From positions 62,001 through 126,000 of the forward strand of contig JAMFSA010000086.1 in the NCBI GenBank assembly GCA_026225055.1: 64,000 nucleotides of DNA, given 5' to 3'. Below, one piece after another: positions 46,287 to 54,060 of this stretch. The notes beneath the pieces were generated by a model, which saw only the letters and a list, made by a program, of their open reading frames with translations, was not told where the DNA came from and did no database searches. Source of the DNA: Mucilaginibacter xinganensis. GTDB taxonomy: Bacteria; Bacteroidota; Bacteroidia; Sphingobacteriales; Sphingobacteriaceae. The translations under genes and the position numbers were made by a program. Position 1 is the stretch's first letter, and the number at the start of each line of letters is the position of its first letter.

Positions 46287-47025
46287 CGCCACGTTTTAAA
46301 TGAATACCATATATTACGGGGAAACCCTTGTATTTATTGTACACCGCCAGCGCATTTTGTTTTTCATAATAGTGTTTCATTGTTTCATCTATTATCAGTT
46401 CTTCCTGTCCGATTAAATGAAACCCATATCGCTGCAAAATCTCGACCACAATAAAAACCGGGTGCACATAGTTTTTTACGGCGATGCTTTTATGCTCATG
46501 TTTAAAAGTCCGCTGCCCGCCATAGGCTAAAATACGGGGATGAAAATCGGTGATCAAGACTTCGGCCTCCGGCTTTAATATTCTGCTCCAAGCCTCCATA
46601 GCGGCATCAATATCCTCGATATGCGCAACGGTAAGTGTGGATACGATCATATCAAACGAAGCATCGGACACATCAGAGAAAAGATCATCGGTGATGCGCT
46701 GCACGTTTGATTCGGGGAATTTTTCTTTCAGCTTATTCAGCATCCCGGCGGACACATCAAACCCTGTTAATTCCTTCGGTTTTCTGCATAGCAATTTGGA
46801 CCAGTGCCTGCCCGACCCACAGCCGATATCGGCTACCAGCTTATTACTGATATCGGTATTCCGGAGCATATTACTGAATAGCTGCTCATCCAGATCGATC
46901 ATCAGGTTGCCGGGCTGGTCGTCATAATTAGCCGACCAGATGTCATACGCCTCGGCACTTCCCTTTTCAATTACGTGAGATGGGATCACATGGCTTTTAA
47001 TGTAGTTTTTTATGGCTGCTATCAT
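46276..47025 (-). CDS. class I SAM-dependent methyltransferase
   Basis: 249 residues from ATG at 47025. The frame is open to 47085, but the promoter at 47045-47073 lies inside that extension, so the shorter start is right. SAM motif I is VADIGCGSGRHW, motif II FDVSAGML, and the post-motif FDMIVSTLTVAHIEDI. The C-terminal third (TDFHPRILAYGGQRTF) may bind the acceptor. It is divergent from the radical-SAM operon and coupled to the amidohydrolase gene. The acceptor is unknown. Confidence 0.85.
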   Translation of the reverse strand: MIAAIKNYIKSHVIPSHVIEKGSAEAYDIWSANYDDQPGNLMIDLDEQLFSNMLRNTDISNKLVADIGCGSGRHWSKLLCRKPKELTGFDVSAGMLNKLKEKFPESNVQRITDDLFSDVSDASFDMIVSTLTVAHIEDIDAAMEAWSRILKPEAEVLITDFHPRILAYGGQRTFKHEHKSIAVKNYVHPVFIVVEILQRYGFHLIGQEELIIDETMKHYYEKQNALAVYNKYKGFPVIYGIHLKRGDVA

Positions 47026-47044
47026 GGTTAACGGGTTTATTATA

Positions 47045-47073
47045 ATTACGCTAATCCTTTTGTTACGGTTGCC
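47045..47073 (-). promoter_or_regulatory. ECF-sigma-type promoter of the methyltransferase-amidohydrolase pair
   Basis: On the minus strand GGCAACC (complement of 47067-47073), 16 bases, then CGTAAT (complement of 47045-47050). The expected start of transcription is about 13 bases before the ATG at 47025. Confidence 0.78.
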
Positions 47074-47100
47074 CAATACACACATTTATTTATGCCGGCA

Positions 47101-47129
47101 GGCAACCACCACAATTTTTGGAGCGTAAT
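47101..47129 (+). promoter_or_regulatory. ECF-sigma-type promoter of the radical-SAM operon
   Basis: GGCAACC at 47101-47107, 16 bases, then CGTAAT at 47124-47129. It is back to back with the minus-strand copy, with 27 bases between the two -35 elements. It leaves a leader of about 140 bases before the first gene. Confidence 0.78.
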
Positions 47130-47206
47130 TACTACAGAAGAACGATTTAGAAGTGAAAAGGGAAATTAGTGTCGTGCTAGGAAACGTTTACTTCTGGTAA
47201 GGGGAA

Positions 47207-47252
47207 AGAGGCGGAAGGGATTTCTCATGATCCCTTCCCCACCTCTGTTTTT
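47207..47252 (+). promoter_or_regulatory. leader hairpin with T-run in the radical-SAM operon
   Basis: agaggcggaagggat (47207-47221) pairs with atcccttccccacctct (47230-47246), with a small bulge, and five T follow at 47248-47252. It lies within the untranslated leader, 25 bases before the start codon, so it may act as an attenuator or mRNA stabiliser. I see no cobalamin-riboswitch boxes. Confidence 0.5.
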
Positions 47253-47276
47253 GATCGTTATAGTTAAGCGTATTGT

Positions 47277-48782
47277 ATGAATAAAGTTTTGTTGTTTAAC
47301 CCGAAAAGCGCCGAGAAGAAATACCGGATCCCGAACTCTATTTTAAACATCGCCGCCTCGGTTGATGGCAAATATGATTGGGCCATTATTGATGGTAACT
47401 GCGAACATGATCCCATACAAAAAATAGAATCGTACCTGAACACAGGCGAGTATAAATACCTGGGCTTTACCGTAATGCCCGGTCCGCAGTTAAGGCAGGC
47501 CATTATAGCGGCAAAAGCGATTAAGGAGAATTTCCCGCATACTAAAATGATTTGGGGCGGCTACTTTCCGTCGAACCATTCGGATTCTGTATTGTATTCG
47601 GGTTATGTTGACTTTATCATCAACGGCCCCGGCGACCATGCCTTTCCTTTGCTAATTGATGCATTAGAAAACGATGAACCGTTTGAGTTCATCAAAAATC
47701 TGATCTATAAGGATAGTCGCGACGGCAAGATATTTAAGACAGCTAAAGAGGATCTCATCGACCAGGATTCATTGCCGCCATTGCCTTATGATAAGCTGAA
47801 TAATTTTTACAACCTCACCAAGTTCCTGGGGAAAACCTATCTGGGTGAAAAGACGATGGCTTATCACTCCAGCATTGGCTGCCCCTTTACCTGCTCTTTT
47901 TGTGCCGTGGTGCCTATTTACGAGGCGAGATGGAAGGCAAAATCAGCCCAGAACGTTTATAAGGACGTAAAATATATCAAGGATAAATGGGGTGCGGATT
48001 CGATCGAATTTCATGATAATAACTTCTTCGTATCAGAGAAACGGGCAGTTGAGTTTTCAAGGCTGATAGCGCCCGAAAACATGACCTGGTGGGGAATGGC
48101 GCGCATTGATACCATGAGTAAATTTAAAGATTCATCATTACAAGCCATTCGCGACGCAGGTTGCAAGTGTATATTTTTTGGCGCCGAAAGTGGCAACAAT
48201 GCCATTTTAGAACAAATGGACAAAGGTGGCACACAAACCGGCGACCAGATCATTGAGTTTGCGGAGCGGCTAAAGAAATTCGACATTATACCTGAATATT
48301 CCTTTGTGCTGGGCACACCCGCGCCAACACCTGAGCAGGTACAGGCGCAGATAGATTTCGAGATAGATTTTATAAAACAGGTAAAGGCAGTGAACCCCAA
48401 AACGGAGATCATCATTTATACCTATAGCCCGGTGCCAACACCGGGATCTGAATTATATAAGCAGGTTTTGGAAAGCGGCTTCAAATTCCCACAAACTTTG
48501 GAGGACTGGATCAGCCCAGCCTGGGAAAACTTTGATCTGCGCAAAAACCCGCTTACGCCATGGTTAACACCCGAAATGATTGATAAGATAAGAAATTTTG
48601 AAACGGTACTGAACGGCGTTTATCCAACGGTTACTGATATACGCATGAGCGACTTGAAACGGAAAACGATAAGGTTATTATCAGCTATCAGGTACCGGGC
48701 AAACTTGTATCAGTACCCTTATGAAATTAAGTTTTTGCAAAGGTTTTGGAAATACCGCCAGCCGGAAATACAGGGATTTTAA
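47277..48782 (+). CDS. B12-binding-domain radical SAM protein 1
   Basis: 501 residues. The N-terminal Rossmann-like domain (about 1-140) resembles cobalamin-binding domains of the BchE/HpnP class, though a canonical DxHxxG is not evident. The radical-SAM barrel has C202-x3-C206-x2-C209 in GCPFTCSFC, followed by DSIEFHDNNFFVSEKRA and IFFGAESGNNAILEQMDKGG. Such enzymes methylate or rearrange unreactive carbons. It is the first gene of a five-gene operon with two methyltransferases and two other radical-SAM proteins; the substrate is unknown. Confidence 0.85.
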   Translation: MNKVLLFNPKSAEKKYRIPNSILNIAASVDGKYDWAIIDGNCEHDPIQKIESYLNTGEYKYLGFTVMPGPQLRQAIIAAKAIKENFPHTKMIWGGYFPSNHSDSVLYSGYVDFIINGPGDHAFPLLIDALENDEPFEFIKNLIYKDSRDGKIFKTAKEDLIDQDSLPPLPYDKLNNFYNLTKFLGKTYLGEKTMAYHSSIGCPFTCSFCAVVPIYEARWKAKSAQNVYKDVKYIKDKWGADSIEFHDNNFFVSEKRAVEFSRLIAPENMTWWGMARIDTMSKFKDSSLQAIRDAGCKCIFFGAESGNNAILEQMDKGGTQTGDQIIEFAERLKKFDIIPEYSFVLGTPAPTPEQVQAQIDFEIDFIKQVKAVNPKTEIIIYTYSPVPTPGSELYKQVLESGFKFPQTLEDWISPAWENFDLRKNPLTPWLTPEMIDKIRNFETVLNGVYPTVTDIRMSDLKRKTIRLLSAIRYRANLYQYPYEIKFLQRFWKYRQPEIQGF

Positions 48783-48814
48783 ACCGAAAACCATTGAAAG
48801 CAACAGAAATAGAT

Positions 48815-49534
48815 ATGCAATATACCTCAACCAATGCCAAAACAGCATTTGAGGAACTGTATCTTAAGGTACGGAATAAAGAAGGCCGTTTATATACAGA
48901 TGAAGAAGTTGCCTTGTTGCCTGATATTTACAGCATCCATCCCCATCATCATGAATGGAAGATGCGCAAGCGTTCGGCCAATCGCTTAGTAGCTTATCTG
49001 CAAAAGAAAAATAAGCCATTGAGCATATTGGAGATTGGGTGTGGCAATGGCTGGCTATCTGCCAAACTTGCTGGCTTAAAGGACACTTTAGTAACAGGTA
49101 TTGATGCTAATTTACCCGAGATTGAGCAAGCCCGCAGGGTGTTCATTGATACGAGCGTGCGCTTTATATATGGCAATTTTAATGCGGACACCTTCGGCAA
49201 ACATTTAAAGTTTGATGTGATCGTGTTCGCGGCATCGTTTCAGTATTTTTCATCAGCTAAGGCCATTTTGCAGGAGGCTATGCAATTGCTGAACCCGGAT
49301 GGTGAGGTGCATATACTGGATACGTACTTTTATACTACTGAGGAGGCCAAATCATCAGCCAGCAGAAGCAAGAATTATTACTCCAGTATGGGCGTTGCCG
49401 AAATGGCTTCGCATTATTTTCACCATAGCTTGGTTGGGTTGGAGGGCTTTAATTATAAGGTGTTATTCAACCCCAATAATATGATGAACCGGCTTACAAA
49501 GAAAGATGTTTTTTACTGGGTGATGATTAAATAA
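48815..49534 (+). CDS. class I SAM-dependent methyltransferase in the radical-SAM operon
   Basis: 239 residues from ATG at 48815 (MQYTSTNAK); an upstream TTG at 48794 is possible, and the frame runs into the previous gene. SAM motif I is ILEIGCGNGWLSAKLA, followed by VTGIDANLPEIEQA and FDVIVFAASFQYF. The His-rich IHPHHHEWKMRKRS segment before motif I is unusual and could belong to an acceptor or metal site. The next gene begins directly after its stop codon. Confidence 0.82.
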   Translation: MQYTSTNAKTAFEELYLKVRNKEGRLYTDEEVALLPDIYSIHPHHHEWKMRKRSANRLVAYLQKKNKPLSILEIGCGNGWLSAKLAGLKDTLVTGIDANLPEIEQARRVFIDTSVRFIYGNFNADTFGKHLKFDVIVFAASFQYFSSAKAILQEAMQLLNPDGEVHILDTYFYTTEEAKSSASRSKNYYSSMGVAEMASHYFHHSLVGLEGFNYKVLFNPNNMMNRLTKKDVFYWVMIK

Positions 49535-50590
49535 GTGAGGATGGGCAATCAATCGTTATATCATACTTTTAAGCGGTACCGCACCCTGCAAACGCACACA
49601 ATAAGCGCCATGCCCATTGTGATATTGATGCCGCACAGCGCCTGCAATTGCCGTTGCGTAATGTGTGATATTTGGAAGGATAACAAAAACCTGAAACAGC
49701 TTACACCCGGTGATGTAAGCAAGCTGATGGTGTCACTTAAAAAACTGGACACGCGGAGAGTGCTGATGTCGGGCGGGGAAGCTTTGCTGAATAAGAACTT
49801 TTTTAAGTTGTGCGAGATATTGAAACGTGAAGACATAAAGATCACTTTATTGACTACCGGGCTATCCATAAAACAGCATGCGGATAACATTTTGCAATGG
49901 GTGGATGATGTGATCGTTTCCCTCGACGGGGATGAATTGCTGCATGATGCCATACGAAATATCCCCGGCGCGTTTGCCAAAATGAGGGAAGGTATTGAGC
50001 ATATCCGTGCTATCAACCCCAATTACCAAATCACAGCACGCACGGTGATACACCGTTTAAATTTCAGAAACTGGCCTGCTATAATTAAAGCGGCGAAGCA
50101 GATGGGCATTAACCAGATCAGTTTTTTACCCGCTGATGTAAGCAGCCACGCCTTTAACCGCCAACAAGCCTGGGACGGGCAAAAACAATCGGAGATCTTG
50201 TTATCCGGTTATGAAATAACTGAACTGAATACTTTGATAGATGAAATATTGACCGACTGTAAAGACGATTTTGAGAGCGGTTTTATAGCTGAAAGCCCGG
50301 CTAAGTTTAAGGATATATATAATTACTACGCAGCTTTTTATGGTTTGAATGAATTCCCCTTTAAAAAATGCAATGCGCCTTGGGTGTCGGTAGTTATTGA
50401 GGCTGATGGCAGCGTTAAACCCTGCTTTTTTATGGATAGCATTGGCAATATTGCCGATACCGATTTGGCAAGCGCGTTGAATAGTAAGGAGGCTATCAGC
50501 TTCAGAAAATCGCTCGATACCAGCGGGCACCCTACCTGTGTAAAATGCGTTTGCTCGCTTAATTTATCACCCTTAACCAATGTTGCTTAA
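49535..50590 (+). CDS. radical SAM protein with SPASM-like C-terminus
   Basis: 351 residues; GTG at 49535 directly follows the previous stop, and ATG at 49541 is the alternative. The radical-SAM cluster motif is C37-x3-C41-x2-C44 (CNCRCVMC), then MSGGEALLNKNFF and VIVSLDGDELLHDAIR. The C-terminal cysteines (KKCNAPW, VKPCFF, CVKCVC) suit an auxiliary iron-sulfur cluster as in SPASM or twitch proteins. Such proteins modify peptides, sugars or small molecules. No short precursor-peptide gene is evident beside it, which argues against a simple peptide pathway. Confidence 0.85.
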   Translation: MRMGNQSLYHTFKRYRTLQTHTISAMPIVILMPHSACNCRCVMCDIWKDNKNLKQLTPGDVSKLMVSLKKLDTRRVLMSGGEALLNKNFFKLCEILKREDIKITLLTTGLSIKQHADNILQWVDDVIVSLDGDELLHDAIRNIPGAFAKMREGIEHIRAINPNYQITARTVIHRLNFRNWPAIIKAAKQMGINQISFLPADVSSHAFNRQQAWDGQKQSEILLSGYEITELNTLIDEILTDCKDDFESGFIAESPAKFKDIYNYYAAFYGLNEFPFKKCNAPWVSVVIEADGSVKPCFFMDSIGNIADTDLASALNSKEAISFRKSLDTSGHPTCVKCVCSLNLSPLTNVA

Positions 50591-50593
50591 GCT

Positions 50594-52063
50594 ATGGATA
50601 AATTGAATAACATACTTTTTAGCCATTCCTATTTTTTACGGTTCGATCCTAAACAATGGTCGCTGGGCCTGCCTTACGCGCCGCTAGGTACTTTATATGC
50701 CGCGGCGGTAATGCGTGGTAATGGCTATGACGTTTCGCTATGCGATACAATGTTTGCTAACGGACCGGAAACCGTATTGCCCTCCATCCAACAAACACAA
50801 CCTGGCTTTTTTGTACTATTTGATGATGGTTTTAACTACCTCACCAAAATGTGCCTCACCAATATGCGCGAGGCGGCTTTTACCATGTGCAAAATGGCAA
50901 AAGCAAATGGCTGCACGGTGATTGTATCCAGCTCTGATTCAACCGACAGGTATGCACAGTATCTTAATGAAGGCGCAGATTTTGTGATCATCGGCGAAGC
51001 GGAGCAAACGTTATTGGAACTGGTAAATACATTAAAAAGTGACGGCGATCATCAAAATATAAATGGTATCGCTTATTTAAAAGATGGCTCGCCACATAAA
51101 ACATTGGGGCGCCCGGTTTTAAAGGACCTGGATAGCCTGCCCCTGCCCGCCTGGGATTTAGTGGATATAAAACCTTATCGCGATAGCTGGATGAGGAACG
51201 CCGGTTATTTTTCGGTGAATATGAGCACTACGCGAGGCTGCCCGTTTAAGTGCAACTGGTGCGCCAAGCCTATTTATGGTAACAGGTATAACTCACGCAG
51301 TCCGCAGCATGTGGTTACCGAGCTGCTGTTGTTAAAGCATTTATTTAACATGGACCACGTATGGTTTTGCGATGATATTTTTGGTTTGAAACCCGATTGG
51401 GCCATTGAGTTTGCACGATTGGTAGAAAAGGAAAACCTGCATTTTAGGTATAAGATCCAATCGCGCGCCGACCTATTACTGGAAGAAGAAACCGTTCATG
51501 CTTTAGCCTCATCGGGTTGTGAAAACGCGTGGATAGGTGCTGAAAGTGGTTCGCAAAAAATATTGGATGCCATGGATAAAGGCATTACAGTAGAGCAGAT
51601 CGGCATCGCTACCAATTTGATGAAAGCACAAGGCATTAAGCCATCATTCTTTATACAGTTTGGATATCCGGGTGAAATGAAAGAAGATATCGACCAGACA
51701 ATTAAAATGATCAATTCGTTACTGCCCTATGAGATAGGTATCTCGATATCCTACCCATTACCCGGCACCAAATTCTACGAAAAAGTAAAAGCTGATCTGG
51801 TTAAAAAAACCAACTGGACGGATTCTGATGAGATGGCACTGATGTTCAGCAATACCTTCGCGCCAGCCTATTACAAGCAGCTGCATAAATACGTGCACCA
51901 AAATTACCATGCGCATCTGGCTAAATATAACCTGAAGCAATTTATCAATGATCCGCTGCGGTCGAATCTGGTATTATTAAAAAAAGCTGCATCCGTAGTG
52001 TACCGTATCCCGGCTATGTTCATCGCCATGAAGAAATTGAAACAACTGGAAAAGATAGCATGA
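50594..52063 (+). CDS. B12-binding-domain radical SAM protein 2
   Basis: 489 residues. The N-terminal cobalamin-binding-like domain begins LPYAPLGTLYAAAVMRGNGYDVSLCD and continues through GADFVIIGEAEQTLLELV, typical of this class. The radical-SAM motif is C216-x3-C220-x2-C223 (RGCPFKCNWC), with DHVWFCDDIFGLKPDWAIEF and AWIGAESGSQKILDAMDKGI. It is of the same general class as the first protein of the operon but clearly distinct in sequence, so the two act on different steps. It overlaps the following methyltransferase by 4 bases (ATGA). Confidence 0.86.
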   Translation: MDKLNNILFSHSYFLRFDPKQWSLGLPYAPLGTLYAAAVMRGNGYDVSLCDTMFANGPETVLPSIQQTQPGFFVLFDDGFNYLTKMCLTNMREAAFTMCKMAKANGCTVIVSSSDSTDRYAQYLNEGADFVIIGEAEQTLLELVNTLKSDGDHQNINGIAYLKDGSPHKTLGRPVLKDLDSLPLPAWDLVDIKPYRDSWMRNAGYFSVNMSTTRGCPFKCNWCAKPIYGNRYNSRSPQHVVTELLLLKHLFNMDHVWFCDDIFGLKPDWAIEFARLVEKENLHFRYKIQSRADLLLEEETVHALASSGCENAWIGAESGSQKILDAMDKGITVEQIGIATNLMKAQGIKPSFFIQFGYPGEMKEDIDQTIKMINSLLPYEIGISISYPLPGTKFYEKVKADLVKKTNWTDSDEMALMFSNTFAPAYYKQLHKYVHQNYHAHLAKYNLKQFINDPLRSNLVLLKKAASVVYRIPAMFIAMKKLKQLEKIA

Positions 52064-52884
52064 TGGAAAGCATTGAATTACCTGTTAACGAAAAGATGGC
52101 TGCAAGGGCGTTTAGTCGCCAGGCACCGCTGTTTGATGATATATATGCCGGTAATACCATTATCAGCTATAAAAGGTGGCGGGTAAGGTCGCATGCGTTG
52201 AATCATTTACAAGAACAGGGTAGCATATTGGAGTTAAACTGTGGTACAGGTGAAGATGCATTATTTTTTGCGCAAAATGGGTTTAAAGTACACGGCACGG
52301 ATCTATCAACCGGGATGCTGGAGCAGTTTGGCAAAAAAACATCCGGTCATAGTAATAGGGTAAGTTTTGAGCAATGCTCATTTACGGAGCTTGGCACATT
52401 ACAGAATAAAGGGCCGTATGATATGATATTCTCCAATTTCGGTGGATTGAATTGCACCGGGGAGTTGGATAAGGTATTGGCATCATTTGATAGTTTATTA
52501 AAACCGGGTGGTGTAGCTACGCTGGTTATTATATCTAAATTTTGCCTTTGGGAAACATTGCTGGTTTTTAAGGGAAAGTTTAGAACTGCTTTCAGGCGGT
52601 TCTTCAGTAGTAAAGGCAGAAAGGCGCGTGTGGAGAGTGAATATTTTAAGTGCTGGTATTATAATCCAGGATATGTGAAGGATAAACTGGGCGATAAGTT
52701 TGAGCTATGGGATATTGAGGGCCTTTGCACCATTGTACCGCCATCCTATATTGAAAATTTCGCGGAGAAGCGTCCATTGCTTTATCGTTTTTTAGTGAAG
52801 CAGGAGAACAGGTTTAAGAGTAGCTGGCCGTGGAAGTTTGTGGGGGATTATTATGTTATATCGTTGAGGAAGAAGCTGATTTGA
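52060..52884 (+). CDS. class I SAM-dependent methyltransferase, last gene of the radical-SAM operon
   Basis: 274 residues. SAM motif I is ILELNCGTGEDALFFAQ, then VHGTDLSTGMLEQ and YDMIFSNFGGLNC. The basic central region (FKGKFRTAFRRFFSSKGRKARVE) could approach a membrane or a phosphorylated acceptor. Coupled by ATGA to radical-SAM protein 2. A REP element follows the stop by 18 bases and probably ends the transcript. Confidence 0.85.
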   Translation: MMESIELPVNEKMAARAFSRQAPLFDDIYAGNTIISYKRWRVRSHALNHLQEQGSILELNCGTGEDALFFAQNGFKVHGTDLSTGMLEQFGKKTSGHSNRVSFEQCSFTELGTLQNKGPYDMIFSNFGGLNCTGELDKVLASFDSLLKPGGVATLVIISKFCLWETLLVFKGKFRTAFRRFFSSKGRKARVESEYFKCWYYNPGYVKDKLGDKFELWDIEGLCTIVPPSYIENFAEKRPLLYRFLVKQENRFKSSWPWKFVGDYYVISLRKKLI

Positions 52885-52902
52885 AGATATGTTTCTCCAG
52901 GT

Positions 52903-52985
52903 GTCATTGCGAGGAGGAACGACGTGGCAACCTCGTCGCGTTTATATGCGTGCGACGAGGTTGCCGCGCTATCGCTCGCAATGAC
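52903..52985. repeat. REP-like palindromic element, gtcattgcgag family
   Basis: Starts gtcattgcgagg and ends gctcgcaatgac; inner arms gcaacctcgtcgc and gcgacgaggttgc are perfectly complementary. The end sequence is related to, but different from, the gtcatttcgaac family at 18914 and 45020. A partial third arm (agattgcttcatacctcagcatgac) follows at about 53020-53044. It lies between convergent transcripts. Confidence 0.82.
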
Positions 52986-53072
52986 ATGAAGGATTAGCAT
53001 GGTTGATCTGCATAATTAGAGATTGCTTCATACCTCAGCATGACAAAGGGAAAAGGAAAAACATTTTTATAT

Positions 53073-54023
53073 TTATTTAGCCAAGCTATGCTGATCTTCT
53101 TTTAACAAACCTTCCATTTTCAACCTGTAGCGGGACATTAAATTTGCTTGAAAGTCTTCCGGATCGGGTTTGGCGAAGTGTTTGCCGGTTTTCATTACCA
53201 TTACCTGGCCTTTTATGTTACGTTGTTTCGCAGCTGTTTTTTTGCTCCACCTTTTTGCTGTAATGTGCCATAAGCGGTCATCCAGCCAATTGCCGAAACG
53301 ATTATCAAGCAAGCCCTCAATAAATCTCTTTAGTCTGCATTTTGATACCGGCTTAGCGGTCGACAGGCGCATAATATTGTTGGGTAAAAACTGCCTGCTC
53401 CAGGCGTTGACTGCAAAAAAATCAACAAAAGCTATATCGCCCTGTAAGGGGATAAGGGTTACTATTTCGGTAGCGGTATAGATATTTTGTTCGGCGATCA
53501 GCAGGGTTTGTTCATCAATGTAATAATTCATGCAGAAATAGTGTTGCTTGCCTGCAATGTAAGCCAGCTTTTTAAGCGCATGCATTAATGTACGTGCTAT
53601 CCATAAGCGGTTTTTGGCAGTGATGATAAACAGATCGATATCAGACTCTTCGTCAGCAAAATTTTTGGACAAGGAACCCGATACGCCGATACCGCGCACA
53701 TAAGGGAATTTTATCAGCGCGTTGCAAACCTTTTCGGCTGTTTGCATTAGTTCACCGGCTTTTTTGTTGCCTTTTATACGGCGCTGCACCAGGTAAACAT
53801 CATCCTTTAAACTGTAAAATTTTTCAAAACGATAGATATGACGATCATTAACCAAGCTATTCAGGCTATGGTTAAAGACGTTCATATCACATTTTACCGG
53901 GAGGAATAAATAGATTTCGCCCCTGTTCAGCGGGTAGCTGAACAAATCGAAATAAGCCAGCGTAGCAATTATATTTTCCTCTATTGGCGACAAAATTTTG
54001 CTGTTTAATAATGCGTTGATCAA
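53073..54023 (-). CDS. nucleotidyltransferase-fold protein
   Basis: 316 residues. An N-terminal helical, winged-helix-like part (about 1-75) is followed by a polymerase-beta-type nucleotidyltransferase motif: GSLSKNFADEESDIDLFII with Gly116-Ser117, Asp128 and Asp130. The C-terminal half is basic and unassigned. It lies 37 bases after the O-antigen-ligase-like gene, the last gene of the minus-strand polysaccharide run. Its role there (transfer of a nucleotidyl or related group) is not known. Confidence 0.65.
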   Translation of the reverse strand: MINALLNSKILSPIEENIIATLAYFDLFSYPLNRGEIYLFLPVKCDMNVFNHSLNSLVNDRHIYRFEKFYSLKDDVYLVQRRIKGNKKAGELMQTAEKVCNALIKFPYVRGIGVSGSLSKNFADEESDIDLFIITAKNRLWIARTLMHALKKLAYIAGKQHYFCMNYYIDEQTLLIAEQNIYTATEIVTLIPLQGDIAFVDFFAVNAWSRQFLPNNIMRLSTAKPVSKCRLKRFIEGLLDNRFGNWLDDRLWHITAKRWSKKTAAKQRNIKGQVMVMKTGKHFAKPDPEDFQANLMSRYRLKMEGLLKEDQHSLAK

Positions 54024-54060
54024 TTTTTTACTGTATTAATTATCTGTAAACAACACGCTG

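Noticed and set aside
46986..47085. Longer methyltransferase start at 47085
   Set aside because: The extension would contain the predicted -35 and -10 elements of its own promoter; ATG at 47025 fits both promoter and protein family.
47130..47276. Cobalamin riboswitch before the radical-SAM operon
   Set aside because: The leader is only about 140 bases and the conserved B12-box sequence is not visible; only a single strong hairpin is supported.
49535..50590. SPASM protein as evidence for a ribosomal peptide product
   Set aside because: No short precursor gene was seen next to it or in the gaps at 47026-47276 and 52885-53072.
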